64,000 nucleotides of DNA from Euryarchaeota archaeon SM23-78 (GTDB lineage Archaea > Nanobdellota > Nanobdellia > Woesearchaeales > SM23-78), in the NCBI GenBank assembly GCA_001595785.1, contig LSSJ01000043.1, positions 23,895 to 87,894 on the forward strand. The letters run 5' to 3'. How positions within the stretch are numbered: position 1 is the first letter of the stretch; every line of letters begins with the position of its first letter. Both the position numbers and the translations under genes were made by a program. Below, in pieces: positions 16,536 through 25,418 of the stretch. The notes below the pieces were generated by a model. It did no database searches. It had not been told where the DNA came from and saw nothing but the letters and a program-made list of their open reading frames with translations.

Positions 16536-18086
16536 ATGACTCCTCCTAGGCATGATGACGGTTTAATGACAGGGCTTGCAGGCAGGGATTTAGATGATGA
16601 TACAGACACAGGAAGAACCTCTGACAAAAATTATCGTAACCTAAGACTCTTGTTCTTTATTTCCATTCTTGTGCAAGTGGTGGATGTTTTTTTGTTCCAG
16701 TTTGATAGAACTATTTTTCTTCAAATATCCATTGCTATGTATCTATTCCTCACTATATTGGCTCTAATATTTTTTCATAAAAAAGGCGAGTTTATTAATT
16801 TCAAAAACATTATTGTTTTTACCTTAATCTCTGCCTTTTATATCATTATTCCTTTTTTATTATGGGCTGTGCCAGATATAAATGTAGTTGCAAGCACTAC
16901 CTTGGCTGACTGGGTTCATTTCCTTATTGCCATCCTACCAATCTGGCCTATATATATTGGCTTAAAAGCACGCATTCCCTTTGTTCATAAATATGTTAAT
17001 TTCTGGATATTATTCTTATTCATTCTTTTTATTTTTGGTGTTGGTTTTAATCTTAGTATTGGTTCTCTGCCTTTTACTAATCCAACCTTTCTTCAAGCTG
17101 GTGTTGTTGTTGATTATCTTGTGCAAGAAACACGCGAGGTTGGTGTGAATGTTTGGAATGCTGTGACAGGGGGTTGGACAGTATTTGTGAATCAGAGCGG
17201 TATGGGTTGGTACACTAGCCAGATTGAGGGCAATGAGAAGGCACATATAGGGCTTTATCTTGATAATGTGCGTCTTATGAGCAGATATAATTATGTTGGT
17301 GCGCCTGTTGTTATCTGGGCAGATATTAGTGGTCAAAGCTTTGTGGATGATATTGTTGTTACTCCTAGTTGTTTTATTGACAAAGTTGGTCCTGGAGAGC
17401 GAGACCGTAATGTCCTATACATTAGGGGTTTGCAATATGATTCTTTTTCCTGTACTTTTTATGATTTACCAAAAGGCTCTTATTATGCAAGGGTAGGTGC
17501 TAATTTTAATTTTGAGACCTGGGCTTATGTTACTTATACTTTTGTTGATAATGAGTTTATGAGTGCTCTTGCAAGGCAGGGAAAAAACATTAACTATGAA
17601 CTAGATATTGACCCTTATTTAAAAGCAGTTTGTACTAATGGTCCTGTTGTGCTTGGAATGGCCTCACCTAATCTTCAAATGCCTATAGGTATTGATACTA
17701 GGTATAATCTTTTTGAGCCCATTATTGGGTTTTCGCTTACTGATAGACCGGCTGGTAGTTGGAGTGAGGGTAAGATTGCCGATGTAGAGGAAATTATATT
17801 AATGGTGCCTAATGTTTTTAAGCTGGTGGACTGTGATGTTTGGCGTCCTGATAAAGAGAGGCCTCCTTTTAAGACAGAGGATGATATTGATTACTACAGG
17901 TTTGCTAAGGAAGACCTTATGGATCCTAGGCTTGAGTTTAATTCAGTTACCTGCAGATTGCATATAAAGGATGATAAAATCGATACCTTTCTTGCAGGAG
18001 CTGAAAAAGTGCAAAAGACCTTTGTTGCTCAAGCGAAGTATACCTATAATCTAGAGAAAGGGGTGAGGTTCACTGTTAGGGAATAA
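16536..18086 (+). CDS. Polytopic membrane protein with large extracytoplasmic domain
   Basis: A 516-residue protein. An acidic cytoplasmic N-terminus (DLDDDTDTGRTSDKN) precedes about five membrane segments (residues 35-180), then about 320 residues of exodomain. The end of the exodomain (VTCRLHIKD ... KYTYNLEKGVRFTVRE) follows the pattern C-x-n, Y-x-Y, basic beta strand seen at the ends of the four lipoproteins that follow, so all five share a C-terminal module. It lies between the pilin-like gene and the first lipoprotein with short gaps, so co-expression is likely. No known family recognised. Confidence 0.6.
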   Translation: MTPPRHDDGLMTGLAGRDLDDDTDTGRTSDKNYRNLRLLFFISILVQVVDVFLFQFDRTIFLQISIAMYLFLTILALIFFHKKGEFINFKNIIVFTLISAFYIIIPFLLWAVPDINVVASTTLADWVHFLIAILPIWPIYIGLKARIPFVHKYVNFWILFLFILFIFGVGFNLSIGSLPFTNPTFLQAGVVVDYLVQETREVGVNVWNAVTGGWTVFVNQSGMGWYTSQIEGNEKAHIGLYLDNVRLMSRYNYVGAPVVIWADISGQSFVDDIVVTPSCFIDKVGPGERDRNVLYIRGLQYDSFSCTFYDLPKGSYYARVGANFNFETWAYVTYTFVDNEFMSALARQGKNINYELDIDPYLKAVCTNGPVVLGMASPNLQMPIGIDTRYNLFEPIIGFSLTDRPAGSWSEGKIADVEEIILMVPNVFKLVDCDVWRPDKERPPFKTEDDIDYYRFAKEDLMDPRLEFNSVTCRLHIKDDKIDTFLAGAEKVQKTFVAQAKYTYNLEKGVRFTVRE

Positions 18087-18120
18087 GGTTTTTAAAAAAA
18101 GAAGTTTTTGTACAGGTCTT

Positions 18121-19557
18121 TTGGTTATTCTAATCATTAGCATGGCTTTTTTCTTAACTGGTTGTCCTCCAAGGAATGGGAGGGATGACCTTGATTTTTT
18201 TAAAGGAAGAGAGGGTTTTGAGCTTGAATTCTTAGAGCAGGCTCCTCCTGATGAAATATTTGAGGAATCAACCTTTGGAATTAACCTTTTTGTTGAGAAC
18301 AGCGGAGCCTTTGATGTTATTGACTATAACTATGCCATCCTGTCCATTGGCTTTGACCCTTTTTATATTGATGCCTCTGAGTTTCAGAGCACCACGGCTC
18401 TTGATGTACGTGATAGTAGTCTTGTGCTTAAAGGCATCCAGTTGCCTGGCAAATCAATATACTATCCTAGAGGTCTTGATGCTATCTTGAGTTTTCCTGG
18501 TTTTAAGACCAAGAAGATAATGGGTCAGAGAGAGCAACCAGACACTCAAATATATTGTTCTTTGTGTTATCCTTACAAAACCCAGTTTTCTCAGCTTGTG
18601 TGCGTGGACTTTAATGTTTTTGGTCAGAACCTTAGAGACCAGGTTTGTTACCAAGAAGACCTTGCCCTGTCTGACCAAGGAGCGCCTGTTGCTATTACTC
18701 ATATAGAGGTTGAGAATCAGCCAATTAGTGGTGGTAATGCTGTAAGACCAGTGTTTACTATTCAGGTTAGGAATGTGGGCTCTGGTAATGTGCTTAGTCC
18801 AATATATAATGCTGCTGAGCTTGAAAGAGTGTGTTCTTTCCAGAATTTGAACAGAGAAGATTTTAACACAGTTAGTGTGCGAGCTGTTTTATCAGCTACC
18901 AAGGAGCTTGAGTGCAATCCTAATCCTATCCAGCTTTTTCGTGAAGAAGGCTTGACGCGTTGTCAGGTGCGTGACCAAGACCTTGCGCTTGGCTATCAGA
19001 ACTATCAGACTCCTCTGAGTATTAATCTATCCTATACCTATCGCACATCTGTATCAAAGGATGTTTCTATTAAGCGCTTGGATGTTTATGGTGGGCCACC
19101 AGGACCTGCTCCTGAGTGCCTGCCTTCAGAGGTGATGGTGGGTGGCAGGTGTATTAGTAGGTGTTATGCTTGTGGTGAGAACCCTACCAGTGATTGCCAG
19201 CCTTCTAATTCCAAGTATCATATTAATTTCCAGTCAGGCTTTGCTTGTCAATGCACCTTTAGTACTTGTGATAAGCTTTATCCAAAGGGTTTGTGCGTGC
19301 CTTTTTCTGGTTATTGCCCAGGAACCAGTTATTGTTGTATACCTGAGTGCAGGTCTTCAGAGGTAAGAGACCCTACTACTGGTAGGTGTTATTCCAAGTG
19401 TTCAAAATGCTCTGCTGCTAGTCGTGATTGCGCTTGTGGCACAGATAGCATTGGTTATAATATCATTAGCGCAGGTAAGTATTGTTGTACTGAAAACAAA
19501 TCACCTTATAATGATAAGGCTAGTTGTGAGGATGCTTGTGCATCAAGTTCAGGTTAA
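18121..19557 (+). CDS. Cys-rich lipoprotein, envelope locus paralogue 1
   Basis: A predicted lipoprotein with the lipobox FFLTGC. Residues about 40-330 contain paralogue motifs (GAPVAITHIEVEN; QVRNVGSGNV). The last about 140 residues form a Cys-rich domain (CLPSEVMVGGRCISRCYACG; CSKCSAASRDCACG) absent from the three sister lipoproteins. No ATG fits. TTG 18121 gives a signal without positive charge, while the codons just upstream (18094-18120) encode KKRSFCTGL, an ideal n-region. A CTG at 18073, 6 bases after GGTGA, would include it, so the start is uncertain. Confidence 0.65.
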   Translation: MVILIISMAFFLTGCPPRNGRDDLDFFKGREGFELEFLEQAPPDEIFEESTFGINLFVENSGAFDVIDYNYAILSIGFDPFYIDASEFQSTTALDVRDSSLVLKGIQLPGKSIYYPRGLDAILSFPGFKTKKIMGQREQPDTQIYCSLCYPYKTQFSQLVCVDFNVFGQNLRDQVCYQEDLALSDQGAPVAITHIEVENQPISGGNAVRPVFTIQVRNVGSGNVLSPIYNAAELERVCSFQNLNREDFNTVSVRAVLSATKELECNPNPIQLFREEGLTRCQVRDQDLALGYQNYQTPLSINLSYTYRTSVSKDVSIKRLDVYGGPPGPAPECLPSEVMVGGRCISRCYACGENPTSDCQPSNSKYHINFQSGFACQCTFSTCDKLYPKGLCVPFSGYCPGTSYCCIPECRSSEVRDPTTGRCYSKCSKCSAASRDCACGTDSIGYNIISAGKYCCTENKSPYNDKASCEDACASSSG

Positions 19558-19633
19558 TAGATGTTGGATTTAATTTTCTTCGCGCACTTAATACAAAAAA
19601 GAACTAAGTTTTATTCAGTAAAAAAATCAAGGG

Positions 19634-20038
19634 CTAACTCTTAAAACTTTCCTCCCAAGGATGTGGAAGCAAATCTTTAAGTTTAACTACTTTGTTTTTC
19701 CCAATAATGATTTCAGTATTCTGATAATTTTTTTCATCAATTTGATGTATAAACTCCCTGCATTTTCCACAGGGAACCAGAATTGTTCCATCTTTCCAAA
19801 CAGCCACGAGTTTTTTGATTCTGTATTCGCCGTGTGTGACCATACTTGCAATAGCGCTTTGCTCAGCGCCAAATCCACCAGCGGCAGCAACATCTATGCA
19901 CACACCAACATAAATATTGCCTTTTTCTGTGACTAATGCACAGCCGACATCACCTACAATACATCCATGCTTAATCTTTTTTGGTTTTATTACAGATTTT
20001 GCTTTTTCAATTAATTCTTCATTAGTTATTTGTACCAT
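19634..20038 (-). CDS. Cytidine deaminase-like protein lacking one zinc ligand
   Basis: A 134-residue member of the cytidine deaminase fold. PCGKCREFI supplies two zinc cysteines. The catalytic segment reads GGFGAEQSAIASM, where the family has C-A-E or H-A-E, so the Glu is kept but the third ligand is Gly (codon GGC, one base from TGC). It could be inactive, use another ligand, or the base could be an error. A longer frame to 20125 runs into the repeat element upstream, so ATG 20038 (MVQITNEELIEKA) is used. It is inserted against the direction of the lipoprotein locus. Confidence 0.75.
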   Translation of the reverse strand: MVQITNEELIEKAKSVIKPKKIKHGCIVGDVGCALVTEKGNIYVGVCIDVAAAGGFGAEQSAIASMVTHGEYRIKKLVAVWKDGTILVPCGKCREFIHQIDEKNYQNTEIIIGKNKVVKLKDLLPHPWEESFKS

Positions 20039-20076
20039 AATGACGAATAAAGCATGCCTCTTTATTAATTTTATGG

Positions 20077-20175
20077 CGTGCTCAGAAAACTTTCTCGCTC
20101 CGCAAGGTTGGTGCCAGGCTTGCATGGACGATTGTTTAGTCGAGTAGCGACATCCCCGTAAGTGCTCAAAAGTTC
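20077..20175. repeat. Intergenic palindrome family B, shortened copy
   Basis: Read on the minus strand this region contains ACTAAACAATCGTCC and GCCTGGCACCAACC, shared with the full copy at 46796-46941, but the stretch between these blocks is deleted. The ends carry direct rather than inverted repeats (ACTTTTGAGCAC and AGTTTTCTGAGCAC). It lies between the deaminase-like gene and the second lipoprotein. Confidence 0.55.
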
Positions 20176-20271
20176 CTTTTCTTACCCCCCAACATTACAA
20201 CTTACTTTTTTTAACGCAACTATCTATTAGGAAAAACTTTATATACTCTTAACAACAAGAGTGATTTAAGA

Positions 20272-21588
20272 ATGGATATGAACAAGAAAAAAAGAGGTCT
20301 TCTTATAATCATTGCCTTGTTATTAATCTCTTTGATTGTGTTAAATGCATGTGATGGGGTTAATAGGAGAAGGCAGTCTCCTTTTGTGCCTTTTGAAGAG
20401 AACCAGTATTATCAGGGTTTTAGAGGAGTGGAGATGGCCTTTATTCCTGGTATGCCTCCGAACAGGATGTATTATTACAGGGATACTTATGACAATCAGT
20501 TTCATGTTAATGTTGAGGTTGCAAATATTGGCTCTTCCTTTGCTCGAGGCGCTATTTTTTTAGCTGGTTTTAATCCTGATATGTTTGAGTTTATTGGGAT
20601 TAATCCTGGAAGGACTAGTGGGAAGGCTTGTATTATTGATATTGGTAATATTGGTTTTGGTGAGTTTGGTGGCACCCTTAGGTGTGAGGAGTTTTTCCTT
20701 GGTATTGGCAAGGGAGGATACTTTGAGATTGGTATATTAGATTTGTTTGGTTCTGGTGGTCCTTATGCTGGCAGATTTGATCTAGATAGATTGTTTGGTG
20801 GAGTTGATGTATATTATAAGAAGACAGCAGGAGATCAGCAGAGATTTAGTATTAATTTTAATAATCCTAGCATTGATATTGATTATGCTAATCATGGCAG
20901 ATTGTTGATTGCCTTGTTCCAGGGCATTGATTTTACTCGAGGCTTTGGCCAGGAGTACTTGCTTGCAGGAGATACTTATGAGTTTCCCGGTGGTGAGCTT
21001 GCCTTTATTGATTTTGAGGGTAATATTGTGAACTGGCCTGCTGGCTTAGACCAGACTCCTGTCACTTTCCAGATTGTTAATTGCTTTTTGTATGCTACAT
21101 ATGCTGCTCCTACTGTGTGTATTGACCCTGCTCCTTACTCAGAGGATAAAAAGGTGTGTTATCCCAAGCCTTACACAGGCACCAATGGTCAGGGTGCGCC
21201 TGTTGCTGTTACTTATATTGAACAGGAGAACACTCCTAGGCAGGTGATGTTTTACATCCATATTAAGAATGTGGGCGGTGGCAAGGTGTATGACCCTGGT
21301 AAGCTTGAGATGTGCAGCCCTTACTTTCCTGGCAGGGTTTCTAACCAGGACTTAGATGTTGTTTATATTGGTGATATACGTGTATCTGGGGATTTGCAGA
21401 GACTTGACTGCACGCCTAATGATTTTGTAAGGCTTGACCCAAAAACAGGAGAGGGCATTGTTACTTGCGTTTATAATATTCCTTATGCGGGTGTAAGATC
21501 TGCTTATCTTGCTCCTCTTGTTGTGGAGTTATGGTATGGTTATTCCAGGGTGGCTGAGAAGACTGTTATTGTGAAGAGGGCTATATAA
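20272..21588 (+). CDS. Lipoprotein, envelope locus paralogue 2
   Basis: A 438-residue predicted lipoprotein. MDMNKKKRGLLIIIALLLIS and the lipobox LNAC form the signal. The mature part holds GAPVAVTYIEQEN and HIKNVGGGKV, matching the sister proteins. The C-terminal module (LDCTPNDFV; GIVTCVYNIPYAG) ends in basic beta strands. The N-terminal half is Gly/Phe-rich (NIGNIGFGEFGG) and looks like a beta domain. A TATA-like CTTTATATAC lies about 30 bases upstream, so this gene has its own promoter. No known family; a surface-complex component is inferred. Confidence 0.65.
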   Translation: MDMNKKKRGLLIIIALLLISLIVLNACDGVNRRRQSPFVPFEENQYYQGFRGVEMAFIPGMPPNRMYYYRDTYDNQFHVNVEVANIGSSFARGAIFLAGFNPDMFEFIGINPGRTSGKACIIDIGNIGFGEFGGTLRCEEFFLGIGKGGYFEIGILDLFGSGGPYAGRFDLDRLFGGVDVYYKKTAGDQQRFSINFNNPSIDIDYANHGRLLIALFQGIDFTRGFGQEYLLAGDTYEFPGGELAFIDFEGNIVNWPAGLDQTPVTFQIVNCFLYATYAAPTVCIDPAPYSEDKKVCYPKPYTGTNGQGAPVAVTYIEQENTPRQVMFYIHIKNVGGGKVYDPGKLEMCSPYFPGRVSNQDLDVVYIGDIRVSGDLQRLDCTPNDFVRLDPKTGEGIVTCVYNIPYAGVRSAYLAPLVVELWYGYSRVAEKTVIVKRAI

Positions 21589-21681
21589 AACAAAAATATA
21601 AAAAAGGTAAAGGTTATAATTACTAAAATCAGAAATATTAAATATAATTAATACAAAATAAGAGTTTGGAGGTTGATTAGA

Positions 21682-22680
21682 ATGAATTGGATTAACAAAG
21701 CAATGGTTTTTATAGTTGTAATAGCAGCTGCTTTTTTTCTTACAGGCTGTCCTCCTGAGGATGGGGGCCCTGGACTTGGAGATCCCTATATAGGTGGAGC
21801 TGTTGGTCTTAACACCTATCTGATCGAGGGTATGCCTCCACCTATGATTCATGATTCTGGGAATTTCCCTTTTGGCATAGGCATTGCTCTTGAGAACCTA
21901 GGTGAAACAGATGTTGGTCCTAGCACAGAATGCCCTTATGTGCTTGTAAGGCTTGAAGGCATTAATCCTGAGCAGTTTGGAGTAACTGACCAGGACATAG
22001 AGGCTATGCTTGATGTCCCTCTCAGAGGAGCTAAACGTAACTTTGATGGTTCAATATTTCCAGGAGAGATAACAGTAGTTGCTTTTGATGGCTTGAATTA
22101 TCTGCCAGATATTCATGGTAACACTCAGTTCACTATTAGAGCGGTTGTTTGCTATGATTATGAGACTTTGTCTACCACTACCATTTGTATTAAGGATGAT
22201 GTGTTAGAGAACATCCAGGATACTAGCATCTGTACTCTGTCTGGTGAGAAGTTGCCTCAGAACAGCGGAGGTCCTCTGCAAGTAACCAGTGTGGTTCAGA
22301 ACGGTATGGCTAAGAACAAGATTCAGGTGAACTTTGTTATTGAGCATGTTGGTATTGGCGAGTTCTTTGGAATACCTCAGAGCGGTGATCCTGAAGAGCG
22401 CTGTAGTTTTAGTATTAGGAACTTTAACAAATACTATGTTGATGTAGAGGTTGAACCTTTGGTAGATTCTGGTATGCATATTGAGTGCTCAAGGTTTAGT
22501 GGCAGTAATAAGGGTAGAATCAGGCTTTATCAAGGAGCGCCTACTACTGTGACCTGTACTATTATTCGTGATAGGGGCAGTCAGCACAGAATCTACCAGG
22601 ACCTGCTTAATATTAAGCTTAGGTATAGGTATGGCCAGTTTATTGAGACTGGAATTATTGTTCAGGATGTGACTAATTAA
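21682..22680 (+). CDS. Lipoprotein, envelope locus paralogue 3
   Basis: A 332-residue lipoprotein with signal MNWINKAMVFIVVIAAAFF and lipobox LTGC. It is closely related to the next gene along its whole length: both have EGMPP/DGAPP near residue 45, AKRNFD, EVCYDYET-like VVCYDYETLS, DASICTL-like DTSICTL, and IYQDLLNIKLRYRYG near the end. ATG 21682 follows GGAGGTTGATTAGA. It shares GGPLQVTSV and IEHVGIGEFF with the larger paralogues. Tandem duplication with the next gene is evident. Confidence 0.68.
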   Translation: MNWINKAMVFIVVIAAAFFLTGCPPEDGGPGLGDPYIGGAVGLNTYLIEGMPPPMIHDSGNFPFGIGIALENLGETDVGPSTECPYVLVRLEGINPEQFGVTDQDIEAMLDVPLRGAKRNFDGSIFPGEITVVAFDGLNYLPDIHGNTQFTIRAVVCYDYETLSTTTICIKDDVLENIQDTSICTLSGEKLPQNSGGPLQVTSVVQNGMAKNKIQVNFVIEHVGIGEFFGIPQSGDPEERCSFSIRNFNKYYVDVEVEPLVDSGMHIECSRFSGSNKGRIRLYQGAPTTVTCTIIRDRGSQHRIYQDLLNIKLRYRYGQFIETGIIVQDVTN

Positions 22681-22730
22681 AATTTTTTTATCTTTTTTTA
22701 TACATTTATCTTTAATCAGGAGGTTTTTTT

Positions 22731-23756
22731 ATGTTTAAGCAATCCTTTTTTTTAGTTTTGTTAATCATTAGTTTATTTTCTGGTGTGCTTTTCTTGTCCA
22801 GTTGTTATCCTTCTTCTCCTTATGCTCCTGGCTATAATGAATTGCCTGGTTTTGTTGGGGGCACTATAGGCTTGGCTGTGAATGTTTTAGATGGTGCTCC
22901 TCCTAGTGTTATTCAGGATTATGGTTTGACTCCTTTTTCTTTTGTTATTTCTTTGGAGAATGCTGGTGAAGCCTTGGTTGGGCCTGGCACTGATAATCCT
23001 CTTATCTTGGCTCGTTTAGCTGGGATTCCTCATAAGAATTTTGGTTTAACCCAGGAGTCTGCTGCTCAGGTTCTTGACCATGTGCTTGAGCCTGCTAAGA
23101 GGAATTTTGATGATTCTATTACTCCTGGGGAAATTAGTTATATTAGTTTTGATAATCTTGTTTATAAGCCTGATGTTTTTGAGTCTCTGGCCCTTACTAT
23201 AAGGGCAGAGGTGTGTTATGATTATGAGACTTATGCTACTGCTCAGTTCTGTATGAAAAAGGATGTTTTTGATAGTTTTCAGGATGCTAGTATCTGTACT
23301 TTAAAAGGGTATAAGCCGGTTGGTAATAGTGGTGCTCCTCTGCATATTACTGCTGTGTGGGAGGCTCCTATTAATGAGAAGACTGTTCAGCTTAACTTTG
23401 TTATTGAGCACCTGGCTAATGGGGTTTTCTTTTACAGGAGCGCTTATACTGATTTATGGGATGCTTGTGTTATTGATGATATGAATCCTGATATATACAA
23501 AATCGAGGTGTTTGTTGAGCCTGTTCAGGATAATGCTTATTCTCTTGATTGCTTTAGGCTTGATAATCCTTTGCCTGGGGGTGGTGTGTCTGGTAGTGTT
23601 AGAATGTATCGAGGCGCTCCTATCACTATTAACTGCTTTTTAACAAGGCAGACCTCTACTAATGTAAGGATTTATCAGGATTTGATTAATATTAAGCTTA
23701 GATACAGGTATGCTGAGTTCTTGGATGTGCCTATTCTTGTGCAAGGGCATCCTTGA
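22731..23756 (+). CDS. Lipoprotein, envelope locus paralogue 4
   Basis: A 341-residue lipoprotein, tandem duplicate of the preceding gene. The signal ends FLSSC, followed by a Pro/Ser/Tyr linker (YPSSPYAPGYNELPG). Shared blocks: AKRNFDDSITPGEIS, EVCYDYETYATAQFCMKKD, GAPLHITAV, VQLNFVIEHLANG and VRIYQDLINIKLRYRY. AATCAGGAGGTTTTTTT gives a strong ribosome-binding site. Codon use is notably T-rich at third positions (gtt, gat, cct) like the other members. It ends the plus-strand run; the next gene is convergent. Confidence 0.68.
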   Translation: MFKQSFFLVLLIISLFSGVLFLSSCYPSSPYAPGYNELPGFVGGTIGLAVNVLDGAPPSVIQDYGLTPFSFVISLENAGEALVGPGTDNPLILARLAGIPHKNFGLTQESAAQVLDHVLEPAKRNFDDSITPGEISYISFDNLVYKPDVFESLALTIRAEVCYDYETYATAQFCMKKDVFDSFQDASICTLKGYKPVGNSGAPLHITAVWEAPINEKTVQLNFVIEHLANGVFFYRSAYTDLWDACVIDDMNPDIYKIEVFVEPVQDNAYSLDCFRLDNPLPGGGVSGSVRMYRGAPITINCFLTRQTSTNVRIYQDLINIKLRYRYAEFLDVPILVQGHP

Positions 23757-23773
23757 AGAGTTCTTATTTAATG

Positions 23774-24409
23774 TTAAACATACTGTGCCATTAAAGCAGA
23801 AGTTGATGGCCAGCTAGCATTTCTAGCATCTGTTTTTACTTCTTTCTCTGCATTAAGTATCTTTGAATAAGGACTATGAAATTGTAATGCCTCTTTGATT
23901 TTCTGAATATTTCTGCTTTGTTCCAAATTATAGTTCTCTTCTTGCCATGCTTTTATAACATCGTAAAGGATGTGCTTTTCCCCAATATTTCTCCTTGTTA
24001 TATATCTGCCATAAATATATTGGTGTCCTATACTAACTGGTTTTCCATTATACCAAAAAATAAAGTCATGATTAAAATAAGGCACTTTTCCTTTTTCTAA
24101 CTCTCCTGTTGGTTTTGCTCTTATTGCTGTTTTTTCAAAGGCGGGACTTTTAGAGAAACATTGAATTACCCAGTAATAACAGGCTCTTTCTGAATATGGT
24201 TCTTGCGGGTCTTCATCACAACCTTCCAACCAGAACAGCCCCATATTTGATAATTCTTTAGGTTTTGGAACCGCATAGTTCATTTTAAGTTCTTTAGGAC
24301 CCAAACCTAGTTCTCTAACAGTAATTCCAAGAATTTCACCAATACCTCTTCCACTTATGGAAGTGAAGTACAGTGGTAAAATAATTCCATCAAAGGTTTT
24401 TTCTTCCAT
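23774..24409 (-). CDS. Hypothetical protein
   Basis: A 211-residue soluble protein, no recognised family. The N-terminal part (DGIILPLYFTSISGRGIGEI) looks like an alpha/beta domain, and there is a central aromatic segment (HDFIFWYNGKPVSIGHQYIY). There is no signal peptide. It is convergent with the last lipoprotein (17-base gap) and divergent from the Tyr-rich secreted gene. Nothing suggests a specific reaction. Confidence 0.55.
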   Translation of the reverse strand: MEEKTFDGIILPLYFTSISGRGIGEILGITVRELGLGPKELKMNYAVPKPKELSNMGLFWLEGCDEDPQEPYSERACYYWVIQCFSKSPAFEKTAIRAKPTGELEKGKVPYFNHDFIFWYNGKPVSIGHQYIYGRYITRRNIGEKHILYDVIKAWQEENYNLEQSRNIQKIKEALQFHSPYSKILNAEKEVKTDARNASWPSTSALMAQYV

Positions 24410-24574
24410 TGTGCCTTTAAGGAAAGAGTTTGTTTTATTTAAAGATTATTATCAAATCAGCATTTCTAGTTTATTTTTATCACTTCTCTGTGATTAAAAA
24501 CCAAAAACTTTATAAATAAACTGTCTTTACTTTAAGGTAGCAATTATCTTAATTTATAGGAGGAGAAGAGCAAA

Positions 24575-25012
24575 ATGAAAAAGAAAATACTGTTGCTCGG
24601 CTTAGTGGTTCTAGGCATGTTGCTAAGCATGAGTTTAGTGTCAGCCTACACATACAGCCCGTACTACTACACACCGCGAACATACGAGAGACTCGGCTGT
24701 ACTAACTGCGGAACAATGCCTAGGCCAGTGATAGGAACCTCTCCTGACCCTTATGTAAGGATAGGGGGTGCCTTTGGAGCAAGCAGCAACTACATCATAG
24801 GCTTAAGGCCAGGAACCTACTACCAGACACCTTGCGTGCAAAGACCATCCTTCTACTACCAGCCCTGTAACACTAGGACCAACTGGTTAGGTGGATACGG
24901 AACATATGGTGGTTACTACGGCTCATGGGGAGGCTATGGTGGAGGCTACACCTACCCATACTATGGTACGCAGTACTCAAACATTAACTACATTTACAGC
25001 GGAATCTTATAA
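24575..25012 (+). CDS. Secreted Tyr/Gly-rich protein
   Basis: A 145-residue exported protein. MKKKILLLGLVVLGMLLSMS followed by LVSA gives a classical signal peptide with cleavage before YTYSPYYY. The mature part is rich in Tyr, Gly, Pro and Asn, with four Cys (CTNCG; PCVQ; PCNT) and a Gly/Tyr-rich C-terminal third (GGYGTYGGYYGSWGGYGGG). Codons are mainly C-ending (tac, aac), unlike the T-ending neighbours, suggesting high expression. It has a TATA box (CTTTATAAATA, about 24508) and a full AGGAGGAG site. A surface or matrix protein is inferred. Confidence 0.65.
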   Translation: MKKKILLLGLVVLGMLLSMSLVSAYTYSPYYYTPRTYERLGCTNCGTMPRPVIGTSPDPYVRIGGAFGASSNYIIGLRPGTYYQTPCVQRPSFYYQPCNTRTNWLGGYGTYGGYYGSWGGYGGGYTYPYYGTQYSNINYIYSGIL

Positions 25013-25056
25013 AAACTATTTTTTATTTTACTACCACAAAAATTTATTAAACTAAA

Positions 25057-25416
25057 ATGAAAAATAGCCATATAACCCAAGGACTAATTCTGAGCTTAAT
25101 GATTTTTCTCTTAGGATTTGGCACCTTACTATACAGCTACAGCAGACCATCCTATTATGGACAGTATAATTATAGATACAATTATGCATACAATCCTTAT
25201 GTACCTTATTATGCTTATAGAGGAGCAGGACCTTATCCAATGCCAAGCACATGCAGCACATGGAATGGCTGCGGAAACACCTACAACAGTTATATATATG
25301 TGCATAATAAATTGGATTATACTTATTACACCAATCCCTGGCTATTAGAGCCAAGAAGAATGAGCAATCATCAATGGATGATACCAGGATTATGGCCAGA
25401 GAGGGCGTGGTATTGA
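25057..25416 (+). CDS. Tyr-rich exported or anchored protein
   Basis: A 119-residue protein with one N-terminal hydrophobic segment (GLILSLMIFLLGFGTLLYSY) and a mature region dense in Tyr (RPSYYGQYNYRYNYAYNPY), with two Cys (STCSTWNGCGN). It is 44 bases after the other Tyr-rich gene and similar in composition but not clearly in sequence. Its end overlaps the leader of the acetyltransferase gene (TATTGAGGATG: stop, then start 3 bases later). Function unknown; probably a surface component together with its neighbour. Confidence 0.55.
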   Translation: MKNSHITQGLILSLMIFLLGFGTLLYSYSRPSYYGQYNYRYNYAYNPYVPYYAYRGAGPYPMPSTCSTWNGCGNTYNSYIYVHNKLDYTYYTNPWLLEPRRMSNHQWMIPGLWPERAWY

Positions 25417-25418
25417 GG

